64,000 nucleotides of DNA from positions 1 through 64,000 of the forward strand of contig CAILCI010000060.1 in assembly GCA_903832625.1 (NCBI GenBank). The letters are read 5' to 3'. The translations under genes were made by a program, and so were the position numbers. This stretch comes from an uncultured Burkholderiales bacterium. GTDB lineage: Bacteria; Pseudomonadota; Gammaproteobacteria; Burkholderiales; Burkholderiaceae_C. Each line of letters opens with the position of its first letter. Position 1 is the stretch's first letter. This document shows, piece after piece, positions 17,790-27,466 of the stretch. The notes under the pieces were generated by a model. The model saw only the letters and a list, made by a program, of their open reading frames with translations, made no database searches and was not told where the DNA came from.

Positions 17790-18460
17790 GTGCATCTAGG
17801 GCTTTCACCGCAGTCTTGAAACGCGATTTGCGCTTGGCATTGCGACGCAAAAGCGAGGTGCTGACGGCGGTTTTTTTCTTCGTGGTGGTGGCTGCATTGT
17901 TTCCGCTGGGCATTGGCCCCGAGCTCAACACCCTGCGCCTCATAGCACCGGGCGTGCTCTGGGTCGGGGCTTTGCTGTCGAGCATGTTGGCCTTACAGCG
18001 CTTGTTTGAAGCCGATTACCGAGACGGAAGTTTGGAGCAAATGGCCTTGTCACCCGCGCCTATGCCCTTGCTGGTGGCTGCTAAATTGCTGGCGCATTGG
18101 CTGGTCTCGGGGCTGCCGTTGGTATTATTGGCTCCTCTATTGGGTTTGCAGTTCGATTTAGCGCCCCAAGCGCTGGCAACATTGATGTTGACCTTGCTGC
18201 TGGGCACTCCCGTTTTGTCTTTGGTCGGCGGCATTGGCGCTGCATTGACTTTGGGTGTGCGTGGCGGGGGTGTGTTGTTGTCTTTGCTGGTCTTGCCTTT
18301 GTTCGTTCCCGTGCTGGTATTTGGCGCGGGCGCAGTCGAGGCGCAGATCAGTGGTCTCGGAATTCAAGCCCATATCTCCATTTTGCTGGCGATGCTTTTG
18401 CCGGCTGTCTTTTTCAGCCCATTTGCATGTTCAGCCGCCTTGCGCATTGCGCTGGAATAG
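17786..18460 (+). CDS. ccmB: Haem exporter membrane subunit CcmB
   Basis: Membrane partner of CcmA, 224 residues with six predicted hydrophobic helices, beginning after a basic N-terminus (TAVLKRDLRLALRRKSEV) typical of CcmB. The family motif GPELNTLRLIAPGVLWV lies near residue 50, and a long central run rich in Leu and Gly follows. Overlaps ccmA by four bases and ends 10 bases before ccmC. Confidence 0.95.
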   Translation: MSASRAFTAVLKRDLRLALRRKSEVLTAVFFFVVVAALFPLGIGPELNTLRLIAPGVLWVGALLSSMLALQRLFEADYRDGSLEQMALSPAPMPLLVAAKLLAHWLVSGLPLVLLAPLLGLQFDLAPQALATLMLTLLLGTPVLSLVGGIGAALTLGVRGGGVLLSLLVLPLFVPVLVFGAGAVEAQISGLGIQAHISILLAMLLPAVFFSPFACSAALRIALE

Positions 18461-18470
18461 ATTGAAAGAA

Positions 18471-19235
18471 ATGAATCGCACTGGCATCAACTGGTTTTAT
18501 TTCGCTGCACCGCAAGCCTTTTATGGCTTGGCGGGCAAGCTGTTGCCTTGGCTGGCTGTGATGGCTGCGTTGCTGGGCGCAGCTGGCCTATGGCTGGGCT
18601 TTGCGGTTGCGCCGACGGATTTTCAGCAAGGCGAGGGCTATCGCATTATTTTTCTGCATGTCCCTGCGTCTTGGATGTCGATGGTGATTTATTTGGCCAT
18701 GGCGTTTTGGAGTGTCTTGGGTTTGACCTTTAACACCCGTTTGTCGGGCATGATGACGCGAGCCTTAGCGCCCACGGGCGCGTTGTTTGCATTTTTGTCT
18801 TTGTGGACTGGCGCTTTGTGGGGCAAGCCCATGTGGGGCGCTTGGTGGGTGTGGGATGCGCGGCTCACTTCAGAGTTGATTTTGTTTTTCTTGTACTTGG
18901 GCTACATCGCTTTGACGTCGGCCATTGACGACCCAAAGCGCGGCGATAAGGCCGGCGCACTCATTGCCATCGTGGGCGCGATCAATGTGCCCATTATTTA
19001 TTTTTCTGTCACGTGGTGGAACACCTTGCACCAAGGTGCGTCGGTGTCCTTGACCAAGTCGCCCAGCATGGCCGCTGTGATGTTGTGGGGCATGTTGTTG
19101 ATGGCCTTGGCGTTTTGGCTCTACACGATTGCTTTGGTGTTGTACCGTGTGCGCACACACATCTTGCAGCGCGAAGCGCACACGGAATGGGTGAAGCATT
19201 TGATGTCAGCGAAAGCCTTTGGAGGTGCAGCATGA
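18471..19235 (+). CDS. ccmC: Haem transporter subunit CcmC
   Basis: Six-helix inner-membrane protein (254 residues) of the haem-handling family; it attaches haem to CcmE in the periplasm. The tryptophan-rich WD motif GAWWVWDARLTSELILF is clear, and the periplasmic histidines expected to bind haem lie near HVPASW and NTLHQG. The open frame continues upstream into ccmB (to 18255), but ATG 18471 gives the family N-terminus. It overlaps ccmD by four bases. Confidence 0.96.
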   Translation: MNRTGINWFYFAAPQAFYGLAGKLLPWLAVMAALLGAAGLWLGFAVAPTDFQQGEGYRIIFLHVPASWMSMVIYLAMAFWSVLGLTFNTRLSGMMTRALAPTGALFAFLSLWTGALWGKPMWGAWWVWDARLTSELILFFLYLGYIALTSAIDDPKRGDKAGALIAIVGAINVPIIYFSVTWWNTLHQGASVSLTKSPSMAAVMLWGMLLMALAFWLYTIALVLYRVRTHILQREAHTEWVKHLMSAKAFGGAA

Positions 19236-19426
19236 AGTGGCAGAGCTGGGCCGAGTTTTGGGCGATGGGCGGCTATGCCTTGTATGTATGGGGCAGCGTC
19301 GGCGTGACATTTATAGCGCTGGTGATCGAAGTATGGGCGGCACGCGCTGCACGCCAATCAACGCTGGCGCAGCTCAATGCGCAGCATCTTGTAACGAATC
19401 TGTCCCACGAGGACGTGGCTGAATGA
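19232..19426 (+). CDS. ccmD: Haem exporter accessory protein CcmD
   Basis: A 64-residue single-helix protein (hydrophobic segment about residues 12-33, with the [14 protein letters not shown] motif typical of CcmD) and a charged cytoplasmic tail. CcmD stabilises the CcmABC complex and helps release holo-CcmE. Start ATG 19232 follows GGAGG at 19221-19225 and overlaps the ccmC stop; its own stop overlaps ccmE. Identified by position and motif, since the family is short and poorly conserved. Confidence 0.92.
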   Translation: MKWQSWAEFWAMGGYALYVWGSVGVTFIALVIEVWAARAARQSTLAQLNAQHLVTNLSHEDVAE

Positions 19427-19887
19427 AACCTAGAACCCGACGTTTTTTATTGATTTTGGCTGGCATCGTTGTCTTAGCAGCGGCTGCGGCATTTGTGCTG
19501 AATGCTTTTCAAAGTAATTTGGTGTTTTTCTTCACGCCCACGCAAGTGAGCAAGGGCGAAGCGCCCAAGGGCAGAACCTTTCGCGCAGGCGGCATGGTCA
19601 AAGAGGGCAGCTTAAAGCGCGATGGCAATTCGGTGCAATTCATCATTACCGACACGGCGCTGGACATGCCCGTTCGCTTTGAAGGCTTGTTGCCTGATTT
19701 GTTCAAAGAAGGTCGTGGCGTGGTGGCGCAAGGCAAATTGGGCGAAGACGGTGTCTTTGTCGCCAGCGAAGTACTGGCCAAACACGACGAAAACTACATG
19801 CCGCCCGAAGCCAAACACGCCATTGACCAAGCCGAGGCCGAACGAACAGGCAAGTCGTTGAGCCAGCCCGCTGGAGAAAAACCATGA
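19423..19887 (+). CDS. ccmE: Periplasmic haem chaperone CcmE
   Basis: Membrane-anchored haem chaperone of 154 residues. An N-terminal transmembrane segment (about 8-28) is followed by an OB-fold domain. The covalent haem-binding histidine is H121 in [13 protein letters not shown], with Y125 in the usual partner position. It receives haem from CcmC and passes it to the CcmFH ligase. Overlaps both neighbours by four bases. Confidence 0.97.
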   Translation: MKPRTRRFLLILAGIVVLAAAAAFVLNAFQSNLVFFFTPTQVSKGEAPKGRTFRAGGMVKEGSLKRDGNSVQFIITDTALDMPVRFEGLLPDLFKEGRGVVAQGKLGEDGVFVASEVLAKHDENYMPPEAKHAIDQAEAERTGKSLSQPAGEKP

Positions 19888-21809
19888 CCCCCGAGTTAGG
19901 ACATTTCGCGCTGATCTTGGCGGTCTGGGTTGCTTTGGTGCAAGGTGTGGCACCTTTGTGCGGCACCTTGATCAAGCAACGTCAATGGCAAATTGCCTTG
20001 CAGAGCTTGGCACGGCCTTGCGCGGTGCTGCTGTTTGTGTTGGTTGCGATTGCTTTTGCGGCCTTGGCGGCTTCGTTTTTGAACAATGATTTTTCGGTGC
20101 TCTATGTGACCGAACATTCCAACTCATTGCTGCCCAAACCCTACCAGTTTGCGGCCGTGTGGGGCGGACATGAAGGGTCCTTGTTGCTGTGGGTGTTGTT
20201 GCTCACCACTTGGTCGTTGGCGGTGGCTTTGTTCTCGCGCAGTTTGCCGCTGGACATGGTGGCGCGTGTTCTGAGCGTGTTGGGCTTGATTGCGGTTGGC
20301 TTTTTGCTCTTTATTTTGAGCACTTCCAACCCGTTTACCCGCTTGTTGCCTGCGGCTTTAGACGGACATGACTTGAATCCGTTGCTGCAAGACCCGGGTC
20401 TCGTAATTCATCCGCCCATGCTCTACATGGGCTATGTGGGCATGTCGGTGGCCTTTGCGTTTGCGGTGGCGGCTTTGCTCAGCGGTCGCTTAGATGCGGC
20501 TTGGGCGCGTTGGTCGCGGCCTTGGACGGTGGTGGCATGGACGTTCTTGAGCTTTGGCATTGGCTTGGGTTCTTGGTGGGCGTATTACGAACTGGGCTGG
20601 GGCGGTTGGTGGTTTTGGGACCCGGTGGAAAACGCCTCACTCATGCCTTGGTTGGTTGCCACGGCCTTGATTCACTCGCTCATGGTGACTGAAAAGCGCG
20701 GCAGCTTTAAGGCTTGGACGGTGTTGCTGGCGATCGCTGCTTTTTCGCTCTCGCTGCTGGGAACGTTTTTGGTTCGCTCGGGCGTGCTGACATCGGTTCA
20801 TGCGTTTGCATCTGACCCCAAACGCGGCGTGTTTGTGCTGATCTTTTTGGCTGTGGTGGTGGGCTCGTCTTTGACCTTGTTTGCTTGGCGCGCACCGCGT
20901 GTCACCCTCGGCGGACGTGTGGGTCTGCTGTCGCGTGAATCGTTTTTGTTGGCCAACAGCGTGTTGTTGGTGGTGGCGACGGCGGCGGTGTTGTTGGGCA
21001 CGATTTATCCGCTCATCATTGACGCTTTGAACCTGGGCAAGCTCTCGGTGGGGCCACCCTATTTCAATGCCGTGTTTGCGCCGCTGATGGTGCCGGTTTT
21101 GTTTTTGATGATCCCTGGCAGCGTGGCGCGTTGGCGCGAGGCGCAATTCAAAGAACTTTGGGCAGAGTTACGGTGGACCTTTGCTGCTGCTTTGGTGTTG
21201 GCGTTGGCCGTGCCGCTGGCTTTAGGTGCATGGTCTTTGGGTACGTCGCTGGGTGTGTTTTTGGGCGCTTGGGTGGGCGTGGGTACGCTGAAAGACGTGG
21301 TGCAACGTCTTCGCAAACCAGGGCGCATTGGTTTGTCCTTCTGGGGGCAACATGCGGCGCACTTTGGTATGGCTGTGTTGGTGCTGGGTGTGACGGGCGT
21401 GAAGTCTTATGAAGTCGAGCGCGATGTGCGCATGTCGGTCGGCGATGTGGTGACGATTGCGCCCTACACCTTCCGCTTGATGTCGTTGCGCGAAGTGCCT
21501 GGCCCCAACTACAAAGCGGTTCAAGCGCAGGTGCAGGTCGAACGCAATGGCCAAGCCTTTGAAGTGCTCAAGCCTGAGAAGCGCCGCTACTTGTCTTCAC
21601 CCATGCCCATGACCGAGGCAGCCATCGATTCCGGATTTGCGCGCGATTTGTATGTGTCTTTGGGTGATGCGCTCAACGATGAGCGCACCGAGTGGAGTAT
21701 GCGCATCTACTACAAACCGTTTGTGCCTTGGCTGTGGGCGGGCGTGTTGTTGATGGTGCTCGGCGGTGTTTTGGCAGCGCTGGATCGGCGTTATCGCAAG
21801 GTGGCCTGA
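19884..21809 (+). CDS. ccmF: Cytochrome c haem lyase subunit CcmF
   Basis: Large polytopic membrane protein of 641 residues that, with CcmH and CcmI, ligates haem to apocytochrome c. It has the [19 protein letters not shown] tryptophan-rich motif and the flanking haem-ligand histidine regions ([22 protein letters not shown] and [11 protein letters not shown]). Length and helix pattern are standard. The ccmG start lies two bases after its stop. Confidence 0.97.
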   Translation: MTPELGHFALILAVWVALVQGVAPLCGTLIKQRQWQIALQSLARPCAVLLFVLVAIAFAALAASFLNNDFSVLYVTEHSNSLLPKPYQFAAVWGGHEGSLLLWVLLLTTWSLAVALFSRSLPLDMVARVLSVLGLIAVGFLLFILSTSNPFTRLLPAALDGHDLNPLLQDPGLVIHPPMLYMGYVGMSVAFAFAVAALLSGRLDAAWARWSRPWTVVAWTFLSFGIGLGSWWAYYELGWGGWWFWDPVENASLMPWLVATALIHSLMVTEKRGSFKAWTVLLAIAAFSLSLLGTFLVRSGVLTSVHAFASDPKRGVFVLIFLAVVVGSSLTLFAWRAPRVTLGGRVGLLSRESFLLANSVLLVVATAAVLLGTIYPLIIDALNLGKLSVGPPYFNAVFAPLMVPVLFLMIPGSVARWREAQFKELWAELRWTFAAALVLALAVPLALGAWSLGTSLGVFLGAWVGVGTLKDVVQRLRKPGRIGLSFWGQHAAHFGMAVLVLGVTGVKSYEVERDVRMSVGDVVTIAPYTFRLMSLREVPGPNYKAVQAQVQVERNGQAFEVLKPEKRRYLSSPMPMTEAAIDSGFARDLYVSLGDALNDERTEWSMRIYYKPFVPWLWAGVLLMVLGGVLAALDRRYRKVA

Positions 21810-21811
21810 GC

Positions 21812-22390
21812 ATGAAAAAATTCTTGATTCCGCTGTTTTTGTTTTTAGGTTTGGTGGTGTTTTTGGCTGTGGGCTTAAAGCGCGATCCGCGTGAAATCCC
21901 GTCACCCTTGATCGACAAACCCGCGCCCACCTTCAGTTTGCCCACGTTGGTGGGAGACGCGGCTTTCTCGCCCACGCAGATGGAGGGCCAAGTGTGGATG
22001 CTCAATGTGTGGGCAACTTGGTGCGTGGCTTGCCGCGAAGAACATCCCGTGTTGGTGGCTTTTGCACGCAAATACCAAGTGCCCATCGTGGGCTTGAGTT
22101 ACAAAGAAATTCAGCCGCAAGAGCCTGAGTTCAAGTTGCCTGCAGCGCAAAAACTAGCGCTTGCGCGAGAACGCAGCTTGGTGTGGCTCAAGCGCCACGG
22201 CGACCCGTACATCAACTCCGTCATGGACATGGATGGCCGCGTGGGCATTCAGTACGGCGTGTATGGAGTGCCTGAAACCTATGTGATCGACAAAGAGGGC
22301 GTCATCCGCTTCAAGCATGTGGGTGCGGTCACGCCTGCGCTGCTGGCCAATACTTTGCTGCCGATGATTGAAAAGCTCAACTCGCTATGA
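21812..22390 (+). CDS. ccmG: Thiol:disulfide interchange protein CcmG/DsbE
   Basis: Membrane-anchored periplasmic thioredoxin-like reductant for apocytochrome c, 192 residues. A single N-terminal helix (4-22) precedes a thioredoxin fold with active site WCVAC, and the CcmG-specific GVYGVPETYVID with its cis-proline follows. The active site has V-A between the cysteines instead of the more common P-T/S. ATG 21812 is preferred over an in-frame upstream extension inside ccmF. Confidence 0.95.
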   Translation: MKKFLIPLFLFLGLVVFLAVGLKRDPREIPSPLIDKPAPTFSLPTLVGDAAFSPTQMEGQVWMLNVWATWCVACREEHPVLVAFARKYQVPIVGLSYKEIQPQEPEFKLPAAQKLALARERSLVWLKRHGDPYINSVMDMDGRVGIQYGVYGVPETYVIDKEGVIRFKHVGAVTPALLANTLLPMIEKLNSL

Positions 22391-22884
22391 AATCTTTATT
22401 TTTGTTCTTTGTGTTTGTTCTGAGCGGCGCGTGTGCATTGGCGCAGCCTAGCACGGCCACTACATCCTCCAACAGCTCAGCCTCCAGTAGCCGTGAAGCT
22501 GCCCCGTTGGCGCAAGATGTTGCGCTGGAAGCTCGACTGGTGGCGCTGTCTCAAGAGCTGCGCTGCTTGGTGTGCCAAAACGAGTCCTTGGCGTCTTCAC
22601 AGGCCGAGTTGGCCGATGACTTGCGGCGCGAGGTGCGCGATTTGCTACGCCAAGGCAAGACAGACCAAGAAATCAAAGACTTTTTGGTCGCCAGCTATGG
22701 CGACTTTGTGCTCTACCGCCCCAGCGTGAAACCACTGACCTGGGTGCTGTGGTTTGGCCCCTTTGTGTTGGTCTTGTTGGCGCTGGTCATGTTGGCACGC
22801 TACATTCGCCAGCGCCGTGCACAAGATGTCAGCGAATTGAGCGATGCGCAACGCGAACAAGCGCAAACGCTGTTGAAAGGTTGA
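22387..22884 (+). CDS. ccmH: Cytochrome c maturation protein CcmH (thioredoxin-like subunit)
   Basis: A 165-residue thiol protein with a cleavable signal peptide (to about residue 21), the LRCLVCQNES motif with the LRCxxCQ cysteines, and a C-terminal transmembrane helix near 118-138. It reduces or holds the apocytochrome CXXCH cysteines next to CcmF. The N-terminal Ser/Thr/Ala-rich stretch after the signal is a linker. Overlaps ccmG by four bases; ccmI starts with GTG just after its stop. Confidence 0.95.
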   Translation: MKSLFLFFVFVLSGACALAQPSTATTSSNSSASSSREAAPLAQDVALEARLVALSQELRCLVCQNESLASSQAELADDLRREVRDLLRQGKTDQEIKDFLVASYGDFVLYRPSVKPLTWVLWFGPFVLVLLALVMLARYIRQRRAQDVSELSDAQREQAQTLLKG

Positions 22885-22885
22885 T

Positions 22886-24202
22886 GTGACGCCTGCTTCT
22901 GTTTTCTTGCTTTCAGCCTTGGTTTTGTTGGTCTTGGTGGTGGCTGTTTTATCGCGCACCCTTTGGCGTGCTTGGCAGCGTGCGGCCTTGGATACGCCGC
23001 AGGTCGATGTTGTACAAGCCAATACCCAGGTTTTTCGTGATCAATTGGCCGAGTTAGAGCGCGATCACCGTTTGGGACAACTGAGCGATGCTGAGTTTGG
23101 TTTTGCCAAAGATGAGATTGCTCGCCGTGTGCTGGAAGATGTGGCGGGGGAATCGGCGCTGGTTCCGAGCGCTGCGTCCACTGAGGTGTCCACGCCATCG
23201 CCACTATCCGCATCAGCCGTTCCTCCCGCTAAGCGCTGGCTTTGGACCTTGTTGGTGTCCATCGCCATCGTGATTCCTGCCGGCTCCATCACGCTCTATA
23301 GCCTGTGGGGACAGCCCGAAGCACTCGACCCCTTGGCGCTCAAGCAAGGCGTTGACGAAGATGCACAAGTCACGCCCGAAAAGTTGTCTGAAATGGCCAC
23401 CGCCATTACCAAGCGCTTGCAAGACGAGCCCAACAGCGTTGAGGGTTGGCTCATGCTCGGGCGCGTGCAGCGTGCCCTACAGCATTTTGACGAAGCCGAT
23501 ACAGCCCTCAAACACGCCTTGGATTTGAGCCAAGATCCCAATATTTCGATTGAACGCGCAGAAGTTTTGGCTCAAAAAGCACAGGGCAGTTTTGCCGGCG
23601 AGCCTTGGGCCATCATTCAGCGCGTCCTCGACGCCGATCCCAATCACCTCAATGCTTTGTTGTTGGCAGGCAGTGCATCGTTTTCTGAACTCAACTATCG
23701 CTCCGCTTTGCGTTTTTGGGAGCGCGCGCGAGAGAGCGTCTCGCCCGACGCCAGCGATGCCATGGAGCTCGACCGCGCCATTGCCCAAGCCCGCGACAAA
23801 TTGGGCCTGCCCGCCAGCCCACCGCGCGCACAAGCCGATGCACACGCCAGCACGCCGGAGTACAGCATCAGCGGGCGGGTGAGCTTGGTGAGTGAATTGG
23901 CGGCGCAGGTCTCGCCCAAAGACACGGTGTTCATCTACGCAACAGCGGTGAGCGGCTCACGCATGCCGCTTGCCATCATCAAGACCACGGTGGCGCAGCT
24001 GCCGTTTGATTTTGTACTCGACGACAGCTCGGCCATGAACCCCAGCGCCAAACTCTCGGGAGCCAGCGAGGTGTCAGTGCAGGTGCGCATCTCCAAAACA
24101 GGCCAAGCCATGCCCCAGCCTGGCGACTTGGGTGTGATGCTGACGCCCGTCAAACTGGGCAGTCATGGTCTGAATTTGATGGTGCGCGAGGCCCTGCGCT
24201 GA
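22886..24202 (+). CDS. ccmI: Cytochrome c maturation protein CcmI (TPR domain)
   Basis: A 438-residue apocytochrome c chaperone with two N-terminal transmembrane helices (about 3-25 and 112-135), then TPR repeats (roughly 170-310, with EGWLMLGRVQRALQHFDEADTALKHAL as a clear unit) and a C-terminal beta-rich domain of the CcmI/CycH type. Starts at GTG 22886, directly after the ccmH stop. It ends the operon, followed by a strong terminator. Confidence 0.92.
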   Translation: MTPASVFLLSALVLLVLVVAVLSRTLWRAWQRAALDTPQVDVVQANTQVFRDQLAELERDHRLGQLSDAEFGFAKDEIARRVLEDVAGESALVPSAASTEVSTPSPLSASAVPPAKRWLWTLLVSIAIVIPAGSITLYSLWGQPEALDPLALKQGVDEDAQVTPEKLSEMATAITKRLQDEPNSVEGWLMLGRVQRALQHFDEADTALKHALDLSQDPNISIERAEVLAQKAQGSFAGEPWAIIQRVLDADPNHLNALLLAGSASFSELNYRSALRFWERARESVSPDASDAMELDRAIAQARDKLGLPASPPRAQADAHASTPEYSISGRVSLVSELAAQVSPKDTVFIYATAVSGSRMPLAIIKTTVAQLPFDFVLDDSSAMNPSAKLSGASEVSVQVRISKTGQAMPQPGDLGVMLTPVKLGSHGLNLMVREALR

Positions 24203-24253
24203 AGCCTTGCACCATGGGCCTTTCAATCGAAAACGCCACATTGTTTGCTCATG

Positions 24254-24281
24254 AAAAAACCCGCCGTTGGGCGGGTTTTTT
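24254..24281 (+). terminator. Intrinsic terminator shared by ccmI and the response regulator gene
   Basis: AAACCCGCC-GTT-GGCGGGTTT-type hairpin flanked by an A-run on the left and a T-run on the right, so it can stop transcription from both strands. It lies between the convergent ends of ccmI (24202) and the minus-strand regulator (24312). Confidence 0.9.
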
Positions 24282-24311
24282 GTGGTGCGTTAGTGCTTGA
24301 TTGACCAGCGC

Positions 24312-24905
24312 TTAGAGCAAGCCATTCATGCGTGCAAAGTGCAGTGTTTGGGTGCGGCTCTTGACGTTGAGACGACGGAACAAACGCCACAAGTGAACTT
24401 TCACGGTGTGTTCGCTGATTTCCAATTCGGCCGCAATGTCACGGTTGCTCAAACCACGGTCGAGCATGATGATGAGTTGCTTTTGGCGTTTTGACAGTTT
24501 GGTGTCACCGGCCACAACCACTTCGTCATCGCCGTTGCTGTCGGCTGCGAACAGGCCTTGGATGGCCGCTGAAATCTCATTGGCAGGCATTGATTTTTCA
24601 ATGTAGAGGTCTGCTCCGGCTTCGATGCAGGTCTCTTCTGCCTCGCCGGCAGGCATGGATGAGATCACCACAAGAGGTACTTCGGTGTACATCTTTTTGA
24701 CTTCACTCACTGCCGTTGTGCCTTTGACACCGGGGAGCAACAAATCAAGGATGAACAGCTCAGGTTCTCCGTTTTTAATGATTGCGGCTTGCAATTCGCT
24801 GAATTTTTCAAGCTCCACGACTTTTGCCGAAGGGCGGATGCGACGCAACAGCATAGCAATGGCTTGGCGAACGAGCGGGTGATCGTCGATGATGTAAAGA
24901 CTCAT
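24312..24905 (-). CDS. NarL/FixJ-family response regulator
   Basis: A 197-residue two-domain regulator. The receiver domain (1-120) has acidic residues D7/D8, phospho-acceptor D54 in FILDLLLPG, the S/T switch in VVISSMPAG and a lysine near EKSMPA. A LuxR-type helix-turn-helix follows (about 135-197: LSKRQKQLIIMLDRGLSNRDIA, SEHTVKVHLWRLFRRLNV). It likely binds DNA as a dimer on phosphorylation. No sensor kinase is adjacent, so the partner is elsewhere. It is downstream of trpS on the opposite-facing side of the ccm operon. Confidence 0.93.
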   Translation of the reverse strand: MSLYIIDDHPLVRQAIAMLLRRIRPSAKVVELEKFSELQAAIIKNGEPELFILDLLLPGVKGTTAVSEVKKMYTEVPLVVISSMPAGEAEETCIEAGADLYIEKSMPANEISAAIQGLFAADSNGDDEVVVAGDTKLSKRQKQLIIMLDRGLSNRDIAAELEISEHTVKVHLWRLFRRLNVKSRTQTLHFARMNGLL

Positions 24906-24927
24906 TAATTCTTCTCCGGTATCAATT

Positions 24928-26124
24928 TTAGTAGTTTAGCCCAATTGCCTGACGAACTTCGTGCATTGTTTGACGAGCCGTTTGTCGAGCCTTGTCCGTT
25001 CCGGCGTCAACGATATCACGAATGATGCGTGGGTTATCTATATACGGGGCTGCGCGCTCAAGCATCGGTTGCTGTTCGCGCAACACCGCATCGATGATGG
25101 GTTGCTTGCATTCCAAGCAACCTATTCCAGCGCTGGTACAGCCCTGATTGACCCACTGGCGGGTGTTTTCGTCACTGTAGACAAGGTGAAACTGCCAAAC
25201 AGGGCACTTATCAGGGTGACCAGGATCGGTGCGTTTGATGCGCGCTGGATCGGTGGGCATACGTTTTATTTTTAATTCAATACTTGCCCTATCTTCACGA
25301 ATTGCAATGGAATTGTTGTAACTTTTACTCATTTTTGCGCCGTCTAAGCCTGGTAAACGACTCGCTTCTGTGAGTAAAGCGTGGGGTTCTTGCAACACTG
25401 TTTTGCCTGTTCCCTTGAAATAGCCTTCTAAACGCTCACGGTCGGTGGCGTCGAGTTCGGGTGCGCTGGCAATGAATCCCATCGCACCTTCCAAAGCTTG
25501 GGTATTGCCGGTTTCTTGGTATGTTTTACGAGATTTTTCAAATCGTTTAATGTTGTCTTTTTGCAACTTATTGAGGCTGATTTGTAACTTTTCTTGCGCA
25601 TGGGTTTCACGACCATACAAGTGATTGAAGCGTCGGGCGGCTTCACGCGTGAGCTCGACATGGCTGGCTTGGTCTTCGCCTACAGGCACATATTTGGCTT
25701 TGTAGATCAAAATGTCTGCCGCTTGCAGCAGCGGGTAGCCCAAAAAGCCGTAGGTAGACAAATCTTTGTCTTTGAGCTTTTCTTGTTGATCTTTGTAGGT
25801 CGGCACGCGCTCCAGCCATCCCAGCGGTGTTCCCATGGCCAACAGCGTGAACAACTCGGCGTGCTCAGGAATGCGGCTTTGCAGAAAAATCGTGCATTGG
25901 TTAGGGTCAAGACCAGCGGCAAGCCAATCGATCACCATTTCATAGACATTTTTTTCTATGACTTCACGATTCTCATAATGCGTAGTGAGCGCATGCCAAT
26001 CGGCAACGAAGTAATAGCAATCCATGGTGGACTGCAATCGCACCCAGTTTTTCAAAGCGCCGTGGTAGTGGCCGAGGTGCAAAGCGCCCGTGGGGCGCAT
26101 GCCAGAGAGAACGCGTTCTTTCAT
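24928..26124 (-). CDS. trpS: Tryptophanyl-tRNA synthetase
   Basis: Class I synthetase of 398 residues. The HIGH-like signature LHLGHYHG starts near residue 15 and the KMSKS motif is intact (GAKMSKSYNN). An insert with Cys residues (CTSAGIGCLECKQ) is present, as in the longer betaproteobacterial TrpS. ATG 26124 gives MKERVLSGMRPTG, the family N-terminus; an in-frame TTG at 26148 would overlap the upstream gene. It is last in the lolC-to-trpS minus-strand run. Confidence 0.95.
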   Translation of the reverse strand: MKERVLSGMRPTGALHLGHYHGALKNWVRLQSTMDCYYFVADWHALTTHYENREVIEKNVYEMVIDWLAAGLDPNQCTIFLQSRIPEHAELFTLLAMGTPLGWLERVPTYKDQQEKLKDKDLSTYGFLGYPLLQAADILIYKAKYVPVGEDQASHVELTREAARRFNHLYGRETHAQEKLQISLNKLQKDNIKRFEKSRKTYQETGNTQALEGAMGFIASAPELDATDRERLEGYFKGTGKTVLQEPHALLTEASRLPGLDGAKMSKSYNNSIAIREDRASIELKIKRMPTDPARIKRTDPGHPDKCPVWQFHLVYSDENTRQWVNQGCTSAGIGCLECKQPIIDAVLREQQPMLERAAPYIDNPRIIRDIVDAGTDKARQTARQTMHEVRQAIGLNY

Positions 26125-26125
26125 A

Positions 26126-26797
26126 TTATTTCGGTAATAAAAATTCAAATGGACTCAACAACAGGTTGAGTAACTCAAAAGTCACGCCCATCAGTGGCGT
26201 CATCCAAAACGCATTGATGACGTTCAAGACCACCAAAGCCATGACGATGTAAAAGCCCCAAGGCTCAATTCTGGCAAAGCTGAGCGCTTGCTTCATGGGC
26301 AACAAGCCGACCAAAATTCTTCCGCCATCGAGCGGCGGAATTGGAAATAGATTGAACGCAAACATAATGGCATTGACTTTGATACCTGCCTTGCATACTT
26401 CGATGAAGAATTTTTCGTCGAAGTTCAATCCGAGCAACACATATAAGGCCAAGCCCCACAAAAAGGCTTGTACAAAGTTGGAGGCCGGCCCAGCCAAAGC
26501 CACCCACACCATGTCGCGTTTAGGATGCCTGAGATTGCCAAATCGCACGGGAACTGGCTTGGCGTAGCCAAACAAAAAATTGCCGCCAGTGGCCAAAAAC
26601 AAGGCAATGGGCATGACCATCGTGCCCATGAGATCGATGTGCGACATCGGATTCAAGGACACGCGCCCCATCATCCACGCCGTGTTGTCACCCAAACGGT
26701 AGGCGGCAATCCCATGCGCGGCCTCATGCAAGGTGATCGCAAAAATCGCGGGAATCGCGTAAATCGAGATGGTTTGGATGAGGTCAGGGAAATTCAC
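26126..26797 (-). CDS. Site-2-protease-type zinc metalloprotease (M50 family)
   Basis: A 223-residue polytopic membrane protein with H24-E25-x-x-H28 in a transmembrane helix (ITLHEAAHGI) and the second M50 motif NLFPIPPLDGGRIL with the third metal-ligand Asp. This matches the compact YwhC/Rip-type peptidases without a PDZ domain, which cut membrane-embedded substrates. The substrate is unknown. Lies between yciO and trpS on the same strand, ending one base after the trpS start, so the two are tightly coupled. Confidence 0.9.
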   Translation of the reverse strand: MNFPDLIQTISIYAIPAIFAITLHEAAHGIAAYRLGDNTAWMMGRVSLNPMSHIDLMGTMVMPIALFLATGGNFLFGYAKPVPVRFGNLRHPKRDMVWVALAGPASNFVQAFLWGLALYVLLGLNFDEKFFIEVCKAGIKVNAIMFAFNLFPIPPLDGGRILVGLLPMKQALSFARIEPWGFYIVMALVVLNVINAFWMTPLMGVTFELLNLLLSPFEFLLPK

Positions 26798-26829
26798 GGC
26801 TCGATTGTCTCATTGGGTGGGGCTGTGCT

Positions 26830-27465
26830 TCAAAGCCCTAAAACTTGCAAATCGCCACGGCCTTGGCGAATCAACTCTGGGTCGCCGCCTGCGCCCATGG
26901 GCGTCAAGTCCACCACGGTGGTGGGCTCAAGCGGGCAGGCGCCTGCATCGATGATGACGGCCAAGTCGTGCTCGAAGCGCTCGCGAATTTCTTCGGCGTC
27001 GTTCATGGGGTCGGTTTCATCTGGCGCAATGAGGGTGGTGGCCAGCAGCGGCGCACCATGCAAGGCCAATAAATCCAACAGCGTGCGGTGGTCTGGCACG
27101 CGCAGACCAATGGTTTTGCGCTGCGGATGGCTCACACGGCGCGGCACCTCTTTGGTCGCTTCCAAAATAAAGGTGTACGCGCCCGGCGTTACGGCTTTGA
27201 GCAAACGGTATTGACGGTTGTCTACCCGCGCGTAGTTGGCCAATTCAGACAAATCGCGGCACAACAGCGTCAGGTGGTGTTTCTCATCGACTTGCCGAAT
27301 GCGGCGCATTTTTTCAACCGCGAGTTTGTCGTCTAAGTGGCACACCAGCGCATAGCTAGAGTCGGTGGGCACAGCGGCCACGCCGCCTTGGGACAACAAA
27401 TTGACGGCTTGTTTGAGCAAACGCGCTTGGGGGTTGTCGGGGTGAACTTGGAGGAACTGCGCCAT
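26830..27465 (-). CDS. yciO: YciO-family Sua5/YrdC-like protein
   Basis: A 211-residue single YrdC-like domain protein. It resembles E. coli YciO rather than TsaC: MAQFLQVHPDNPQARL at the start, VPTDSSYALVCHLDDK, TLLCRDLSELANYARVDN, and KRKTIGLRVP-like RKTIGLRVPDH. YrdC domains bind RNA and make threonylcarbamoyl-AMP, but whether YciO contributes to tRNA t6A is unsettled. Immediately downstream of the PHP gene rnm, the same pairing as E. coli yciV-yciO. Confidence 0.9.
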   Translation of the reverse strand: MAQFLQVHPDNPQARLLKQAVNLLSQGGVAAVPTDSSYALVCHLDDKLAVEKMRRIRQVDEKHHLTLLCRDLSELANYARVDNRQYRLLKAVTPGAYTFILEATKEVPRRVSHPQRKTIGLRVPDHRTLLDLLALHGAPLLATTLIAPDETDPMNDAEEIRERFEHDLAVIIDAGACPLEPTTVVDLTPMGAGGDPELIRQGRGDLQVLGL

Positions 27466-27466
27466 G

